A DNA stretch of 19,322 nt, taken from contig DXJA01000529.1 in NCBI GenBank assembly GCA_019056875.1, forward strand, positions 1-19,322, in the 5' to 3' direction. Under the pieces are notes generated by a model. That model had not been told where the DNA came from. It searched no databases and saw only the letters and a list, made by a program, of their open reading frames with translations. A program made the translations under genes and the position numbers. Positions within the stretch are counted from its first letter, which is position 1; each line of letters opens with the position of its first letter. The DNA comes from Candidatus Jordarchaeum madagascarense. GTDB taxonomy: Archaea > Asgardarchaeota > Jordiarchaeia > Jordiarchaeales > Jordiarchaeaceae. Positions 15,231 to 19,322 of the stretch are shown here, in pieces.

Positions 15231-16216
15231 GAGTGAATCTATTGGGTGTTTGGCATCTTAGTGGTTTGGGTAACAGTCCTGGCGCGCTTACTGTGCCCTT
15301 AACTTACGTTTATTTGCTTTTGAAGGCAGCATCTAAAGGGGACGAAGAAGCTCAAAAGTTTTTTGAAGCCTCTGGAGAGGTTTCTCAGGAGAGAAAGGGT
15401 GCGCCAGAAGCGCTAATTATTTTTACATCGAAGGAACTTATAGAGGGGCAGATTATAAGCAGAGACATAACTGATAATTGGTTTAAAACGAACAAAGGAC
15501 CGGTGCCAAAAGTTATTTTGGAGTATTTCTCAAAACTATTTAAGAAGTTGAGGGATGATGGGTTCTCGGAGTTTTATAGGGAGGGATGGCTCAGATATGT
15601 TCACTTTATCGCTGTTGACCATCAGGACTTGTATGATTGCTTCCCTAAGTGTTATGCGACGATGAATGCTTTGAGGGAGAAGGAGATTTGGATAAATATG
15701 GTTGGGGGTTCAAATCCGATTAATGCTTCGCTGATTCTTAGCGCGGGATTTGTGGAGGCCACAGCGAAGACCTACTACGTTTTTGAATCAGATACGAGCT
15801 GTATTCATCCTTTGTTTGATAGGTCGGTGGATTTCTCTAAACCAAGAGCGGAGCCGCTGCTCTCAAAGCTTAATATTCTTCCCTTTTTCTCACTGGATTT
15901 GGGTAAACTGGTCAGGGGCCTTAATAGAAAATTTTTGGAGAGAGGGGAAAAAATTAACATAAAAGAGATTGATAGCCTGCTGGATGAACTGGAGCTGCCT
16001 AGGCAGTATCTTAAAAAACTGGTAAGCGGTGGCTGGGTTGGAATAGAAAAAGACATGGCTACCGTGGGGGAAATGCTTGAGCGTTGGAACAGAATGCTTG
16101 GAAGAATAAGAGAGTACCCTTCAAATTATTCTGCGTGGAAGAAATGGGCGAGCCAAGAAGGAATCCTCTACAACCTTACTCCCAAAGGAAGCATAGAAAA
16201 ATCGCAAGCAATCTGA
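15227..16216 (+). CDS. CARF-like protein with C-terminal helical/wHTH-like region
   Basis: A 329-residue protein whose GTG start overlaps the csx3 stop. The first strand and loop GVWHLSGLGNSPGALTVPL (7-25) and the later INMVGGSNPINASLILSAG (156-174) match the two ligand-facing segments of CARF domains. Residues 230-290 (IKEIDSLLDELELPRQYLKKLVSGGWVGI...) could form a winged helix. I see no R-x4-6-H HEPN ribonuclease motif, no PD-(D/E)xK signature and no membrane segment. It most resembles Csx1/Csx14-type accessory proteins without the nuclease half. A cyclic-oligoadenylate sensor, regulator or ring nuclease acting with Csx3 is likely. The exact family is not assigned. Confidence 0.65.
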   Translation: MRVNLLGVWHLSGLGNSPGALTVPLTYVYLLLKAASKGDEEAQKFFEASGEVSQERKGAPEALIIFTSKELIEGQIISRDITDNWFKTNKGPVPKVILEYFSKLFKKLRDDGFSEFYREGWLRYVHFIAVDHQDLYDCFPKCYATMNALREKEIWINMVGGSNPINASLILSAGFVEATAKTYYVFESDTSCIHPLFDRSVDFSKPRAEPLLSKLNILPFFSLDLGKLVRGLNRKFLERGEKINIKEIDSLLDELELPRQYLKKLVSGGWVGIEKDMATVGEMLERWNRMLGRIREYPSNYSAWKKWASQEGILYNLTPKGSIEKSQAI

Positions 16217-16811
16217 ATTATAAACTAATAATTCATAAAGGTTGATACCTCGCCTCTTTTTCTGCCAAGTTCCATCTAGTAAAGGAAAAGTTAATTTTAA
16301 GCCGCATATTCTATAAATATTTGAGAATTGAAAATCAACCTTTCTCGATTCAGCAGTTTTTAAATGGGTTCTGGGAACCCGGATAGTGTGGATTATCATA
16401 GTAGGACAAGTATCATCGGCATAGGGAATGGTAAAAAAGCGGAATACTGGAGCACGGAGACACTTAACATCGTTATAGAGAACTCTGGACTGTGGAATTC
16501 TTGGAAGCAAATCATAAGGTGCTAGGAAAGAGAAATGGAGCACTAGAATGATGAACGGTGATATAAAACTATAAATTTAGAAGGGGAAAGGGGAGAATAT
16601 TTTTAGGTAAGGCTGAATCATCATAGCTGTAACCGTTGATATTGGGATGCATAAGTGGCTGTTTCACAGAAGTTTTTGGACTGTTTTAGAAGGATTGTTC
16701 TCCTCCTTGGCAAGTTAATGGGGAATTGTTTTATGCGTTTTCTGAGAAAAGTTGCATTAAATACTTATTATTATCGAAAAGGTTATATTGTCAAACTTTT
16801 AGTTACACTTT
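16217..16811. other. Intergenic region after the CARF gene
   Basis: No accepted gene. A 53-codon frame at 16364-16525 (MGSGNPDSVDYHSR...) has a TATA-like string near 16310 but no ribosome site. A leftward frame at 16121-16543 overlaps the CARF gene antisense and reads poorly. At the right end TTATATT (16783-16789) is the likely promoter of the AbrB/VapC pair. Confidence 0.4.
16783..16789 (+). promoter_or_regulatory. TATA box of the AbrB/VapC pair
   Basis: TTATATT about 25 bases before the GTG at 16812 and 35 before the ATG at 16821. Transcription would start at or near the GTG, so the mRNA may be leaderless or nearly so. Confidence 0.45.
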
Positions 16812-16820
16812 GTGATACTT

Positions 16821-17066
16821 ATGGTTAAACTTAGATTAAGGGTTGGTCCTAAGGGGCAAATAGTACTTCCAAAGATGGTGAGGGATAAACTCAGCATTAA
16901 GCCTCGAAGCTATGTAATAGCGGACCTTAAGGAGGATGAGCTGACTTTGAGGGGAGGGCTGGACATCGAAGAACTGCTAGAATGGTTGAAAAAATCAAGG
17001 AAGCCCCTAGCAAAACTTGTCTCAAAATATAGTATAGAGGATGAATTTCTTGAAACTCTTTCTTGA
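16821..17066 (+). CDS. vapB: AbrB-type (VapB) antitoxin
   Basis: An 81-residue SpoVT/AbrB-family DNA-binding antitoxin. VKLRLRVGPKGQIVLPKMVRDKLSIKPRSYV (about 2-32) is the swapped-hairpin fold, with the diagnostic KGQIVLPK. The rest is a helix (IEELLEWLKKSRKPLAKL) that would wrap the toxin. It should neutralise the overlapping VapC and repress their shared promoter as a dimer. A GTG at 16812 is an alternative start, three codons earlier and close to the predicted transcription start. Its 3' end overlaps vapC by 26 bases, the usual layout for such pairs. Confidence 0.88.
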   Translation: MVKLRLRVGPKGQIVLPKMVRDKLSIKPRSYVIADLKEDELTLRGGLDIEELLEWLKKSRKPLAKLVSKYSIEDEFLETLS

Positions 17067-17469
17067 TTCCTCTTACCTCATGTACCTTAGATATGCTGAG
17101 AGTGATGAGGTCTTCAACTATGTAACAGGGTTTCTGAGGGACGCCGTTAAACGTGAAGAACAACTGTTAGTTAACATGATAGTTATAGACGAAATAACGT
17201 GGATATTAACCAAGAAGTATAAGATACCGTTAAACGAAGTCTTCGAATTAACCGACAAGTTGATACCCCTCATAGAAGTAATCCCAATAAACTACATTGA
17301 CTATGATGCCATGAAGAAAGTCATGATGGAGTATGGATTGAAACCATCAGACGCAATTCACGTAGCATCTATGAGCAAATCTGGAGCCCAACACATAGTC
17401 TCAGAAGATAAAGAATTTGACAAAGTACCCTGGATAAAGAGGATTTGGCTGGACACTACGGATCACTAA
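17041..17469 (+). CDS. vapC: VapC PIN-domain ribonuclease toxin
   Basis: A 142-residue PIN-fold toxin. The acidic active-site residues are Asp9 (LFLDSSYL), Glu51 (VIDEITWIL), Asp104 (KPSDAIHVA) and Asp123 (SEDKEFDKV), all present. The length is typical. The ATG lies inside the end of vapB, with GAGG directly before it. VapC enzymes usually cleave tRNA or rRNA; the target here cannot be told from sequence. This intact pair lies to the right of the cmr/csx3 block, while a broken VapC lies to the left. Confidence 0.9.
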   Translation: MNFLKLFLDSSYLMYLRYAESDEVFNYVTGFLRDAVKREEQLLVNMIVIDEITWILTKKYKIPLNEVFELTDKLIPLIEVIPINYIDYDAMKKVMMEYGLKPSDAIHVASMSKSGAQHIVSEDKEFDKVPWIKRIWLDTTDH

Positions 17470-18145
17470 AATTGCTCAAAAATATCCTGCATTCTTCAAA
17501 CTCCTAGAATTCTACTTAAACCAACTGGTAAGATATCCTTCTGCTAAACGCTGACCCGGTTATTTGAAACCTCTACACAGAGTAAATCTAAAGTTCTTCA
17601 AGGTTAGCTAGTTTTAATTCTTGTAACCTTTTCACAGCAATAATAGTTTAGTGCTTTCTAATCGGATTTGGGATAGACCGGGAATGGACTTGATACTTTG
17701 TGTGAATCGGTGAAGAGTTTAAAAAAATGAATTTAATTCTGCGGGTATCGTCCCTTAACTATCTTATGTTCACTCTGAACTTGTTTGGTATAAAAATAGA
17801 CCATCAGTGGAAACTGGGAAGAAAACCTGCTTCTTTCTTAATTCTTTTTTGAGCAGGGCTTTTCTAAACTTTTGTTTTTTCTGTTTTTCCGGGTTCTGTT
17901 TCCATTTTCAATTTGTTTGCAGTCCTATCATAGGTTAACCTTTTTATCCATATTTTTGGAAGCTTATACTTTCATGACATGAGAATCCAGGTAGTTCTAG
18001 GATTACCATGCGTTTATCGTATCTGTTTTTCCAAATTTTTGGGTAAATTTTCGGTGTTCGATGATTTCGGAAGCTTTTCTGGGGAGTAAAAATACTTTTT
18101 TCTGCAAATATTTTTTGCAGTTAGATTTCGGTGGTGATTGAAGGA
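17470..18145. other. Intergenic region, T-rich
   Basis: No gene recognised. The stretch from about 17830 to 17960 has several T-runs that could end transcription. CTGCAAA at 18102-18108 and TTTGCAG at 18114-18120 form a 7-bp stem with a 5-base loop just before the HEAT-repeat gene. GGTGGTGA at 18130-18137 is that gene's ribosome-binding site. Confidence 0.4.
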
Positions 18146-18553
18146 ATGGGTGTTCATATTCGGGCTTTGTGTGATGGAGACTGGGAGACCCGGTGGAGGG
18201 CGGTGAAGGCTCTGGAGTGTCTTGGGAAAATCGACCTTTCTTCAGTGGAGTTTCTGATCCAGGCTTTGAGGGATGAGCACTGGCTGGTTCAGGGGGCGGC
18301 GGCACGGGCTCTGGTGAAGATTGGGAGACCCTGCGTGGAACTACTCGCACGGTGCCTTGAGGACAGTGACTGGCGGGTACAGGCGGTTGCCGCCTGGGCG
18401 CTAGGAGAGATAGGCGACATTAGCGCCGCGGACCACCTGCTCCAATGCGATAACATCATCGCAAAAATCGTTTCCACCACCCGATTCAGCGAAGAAAAAG
18501 CTTTCCTGATACGCCTGTTTATAGACGAAGCATGTGATGCGGCTCCCGACTAA
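18146..18553 (+). CDS. Small HEAT-repeat protein (PBS-lyase type)
   Basis: A 135-residue protein built from three HEAT-like helical repeats, each opening with D-x-W/H-x-V/R: DWETRWRAVKALECLGK, EHWLVQGAAARALVKIG and DWRVQAVAAWALGEIG, each followed by a second helix (FLIQAL, LLARCL, HLLQC). The final 35 residues are helical and not repeated. Such proteins act as protein-binding scaffolds; no enzymatic residue is visible. The ATG at 18146 is chosen because GGTGGTGA at 18130-18137 is eight bases upstream; GTG starts at 18131 and 18134 would fall in that site. No operon partners are present, so its job is unknown. Confidence 0.8.
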   Translation: MGVHIRALCDGDWETRWRAVKALECLGKIDLSSVEFLIQALRDEHWLVQGAAARALVKIGRPCVELLARCLEDSDWRVQAVAAWALGEIGDISAADHLLQCDNIIAKIVSTTRFSEEKAFLIRLFIDEACDAAPD

Positions 18554-18695
18554 ACCGGCTCGGATAATCACGCTCTGCAAGAACCCTCTTTCATGATGGG
18601 AATATGGGAAGGATACGGATAATGAGCCGATACGTGTTCCGGAAAAGTTTCACTTTCAAGGATAGCCCCCCATCTCTTTGGCAACCATCTTTTTT

Positions 18696-18714
18696 GCCCG
18701 ATTGGGCTATTTTT
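18696..18714 (+). terminator. Possible hairpin terminator after the HEAT-repeat gene
   Basis: GCCC-GATT-GGGC at 18696-18707 followed by TATTTTT. An alternative pairing of ATAGCCC (18663-18669) with GGGCTAT (18704-18710) is equally exact. It may end the HEAT-repeat transcript. Confidence 0.35.
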
Positions 18715-18946
18715 GGGGGTGGAGGGAGTGTTAGAGTTTTGGTGTTTGAGGCTTTCCGCGCTTTTTATAACTTTTTTGTTGAACGAATAGAACCTGAACA
18801 CCACAAATTTTCCACTGGAAATTTAGGAGAACCTAAAACGGCGAAAAAGTCTCATAACACTCGAAAAAACAGAAAACCTACTAAAAAGATTTCAAAAACA
18901 CATTACAAAAAAATTCAAAACGAAAAAAGAAAAAAAACAGATAATA

Positions 18947-18972
18947 AAACCTGAAACACAAAAATCAGGTTT
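18947..18972. repeat. 8-bp inverted repeat upstream of the leader
   Basis: AAACCTGA, a 10-base A-rich loop, then TCAGGTTT. It lies about 190 bases before the first repeat. No T-run follows, so it is not an obvious terminator. Confidence 0.4.
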
Positions 18973-19089
18973 CCCAACGTCGAACAAACACAGAGAAGCC
19001 ATATTACCATGTCAAACGGACCAAAAGAGGTTTAAAAAACCTTCCCCGCTACCCGAACACATTTATAAAGCAAGCGCAAATTTACCCCT

Positions 19090-19160
19090 GTTCGAGTGAA
19101 CCCCTCGAAAAGAAGGCTTTATAAGCCTCCAAAACAGAAAATAAGTAAAATAACTATACC
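19090..19160 (+). promoter_or_regulatory. CRISPR leader of the right-hand array, with promoter and palindromes
   Basis: TATAAG ends at 19125, 36 bases before the first repeat. The TATA box lies inside a perfect inverted repeat, AGGCTT-TAT-AAGCCT (19114-19128). Just upstream are TTCGAG (19091-19096) and CTCGAA (19104-19109), an inverted repeat related to the TTCGAA cluster at 7338-7374, and overlapping it GTTC-GAGT-GAAC (19090-19101). This places a candidate operator directly before the array promoter. Leader extent is inferred from similarity to the relic leader at 5229-5297. Confidence 0.6.
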
Positions 19161-19322
19161 CTTGCAAAAGAAGTTCCTCAGATACGAGGATTGAAAGTAA
19201 AGGACATGCTCTTTTTCGACCTTGAGTTGCTGAAAACTTGCAAAAGAAGTTCCTCAGATACGAGGATTGAAAGAACAGCTTGGTCGCGCTTCTACACTTT
19301 TTTGCTTATCCTTGCAAAAGAA
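19161..19322 (+). CRISPR. CRISPR array, leader-proximal end (continues off the window)
   Basis: Two complete identical 37-base repeats at 19161-19197 and 19237-19273 and the start of a third at 19311, with spacers of 39 and 37 bases. The repeat begins CTTGCAAAAGAAG and ends GGATTGAAAG, with a CCTC/GAGG stem around AGATAC. Identical repeats and an adjacent leader show this is the active, newest end. It differs from the left array by GAA for CAA in the 5' part and ATAC for TAAC in the loop. Confidence 0.96.

Larger units (their letters stand above)
18554..19089. other. Non-coding region before the right-hand array
   Basis: No convincing gene. A 116-codon frame at 18604-18954 crosses a hairpin and an A-rich tract and reads as low-complexity Lys/Thr. 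Notable structures are the stem at 18663-18714 and an 8-bp inverted repeat, AAACCTGA (18947-18954) with TCAGGTTT (18965-18972). Confidence 0.4.

Noticed and set aside
16364..16525. 53-residue frame after the CARF-like gene
   Set aside because: A TATA-like string is present, but there is no ribosome site, no recognisable fold, and the length is not significant.
16121..16543. Leftward 140-codon frame near the end of the CARF-like gene
   Set aside because: It overlaps the CARF-like gene antisense by about 95 bases and its translation has no domain. A TATA-like string near 16565 alone is not enough.
17928..17945. Short palindromes CCTATCATAGG and GGTTAACC
   Set aside because: Both are short, in a non-coding T-rich stretch, with no gene start at a meaningful distance; likely chance.
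18604..18954. Rightward 116-codon frame before the right-hand array
   Set aside because: It runs through a hairpin and an A-rich tract, giving low-complexity Lys/Thr sequence, and has no ribosome-binding site.

Overview
The window is archaeal. Several genes have TATA-box promoters about 25 bases upstream of their starts, ribosome-binding sites are of the GGTGA/GGTGGT type, some starts are GTG or TTG, and there are VapBC toxin-antitoxin pairs and an archaeal RPA with repeated OB folds. Base composition is AT-rich, especially in the cmr block; cas6 and RPA look richer in GC. The RPA lacks a zinc finger and resembles those of TACK-type archaea such as Bathyarchaeia, but that placement is only a guess.

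Layout. (1) 10-196: the trailing end of a CRISPR array that continues off the left edge. (2) 359-2438: a zinc-ribbon protein, a very short ribbon-helix-helix antitoxin, and cas6 for crRNA processing, whose two ends look disturbed. (3) 2734-5087: a four-OB-fold RPA and an unknown HDLLH-motif protein. (4) 5229-5409: a two-repeat CRISPR relic that keeps its own leader. (5) 5644-6243: a toxin-antitoxin pair whose PIN toxin has an in-frame amber codon. (6) 6619-7374: a protein with an N-terminal winged helix and a C-terminal CARF-like domain, with palindromic operator-like sites just upstream. (7) 7501-7990: a decayed coding stretch. (8) 8023-14797: a complete type III-B effector operon, cmr1-cas10/cmr2-cmr3-cmr4-cmr5-cmr6, with cas10 broken by one frameshift. 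(9) 14934-16216: csx3 (ring nuclease) overlapping a second CARF-like gene, with its own promoter. (10) 16812-17469: an intact AbrB/VapC pair. (11) 18146-18553: a small HEAT-repeat protein. (12) 19090-19322: the leader and first repeats of a second array that continues off the right edge.

How it works together. Cas6 would cut the repeat hairpins, the Cmr complex would cut target RNA (the Cmr4 catalytic Asp is present), and the Cas10 palm (GGDD intact) would make cyclic oligoadenylate. Csx3 would degrade that signal. Neither CARF-like protein shows a HEPN nuclease motif. The only visible outputs of the signal are DNA-binding-type domains, so signalling may feed into transcription. The TTCGA-type palindromes upstream of the HTH-CARF gene, and a related palindrome in the right-hand leader, give a testable circuit. 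No cas1, cas2 or cas4 is present. Several genes (cas6, cas10, vapC, the RHH gene and the 7501-7990 stretch) carry frame or stop lesions, so this is either a partly decaying locus or a sequence with small indel errors.
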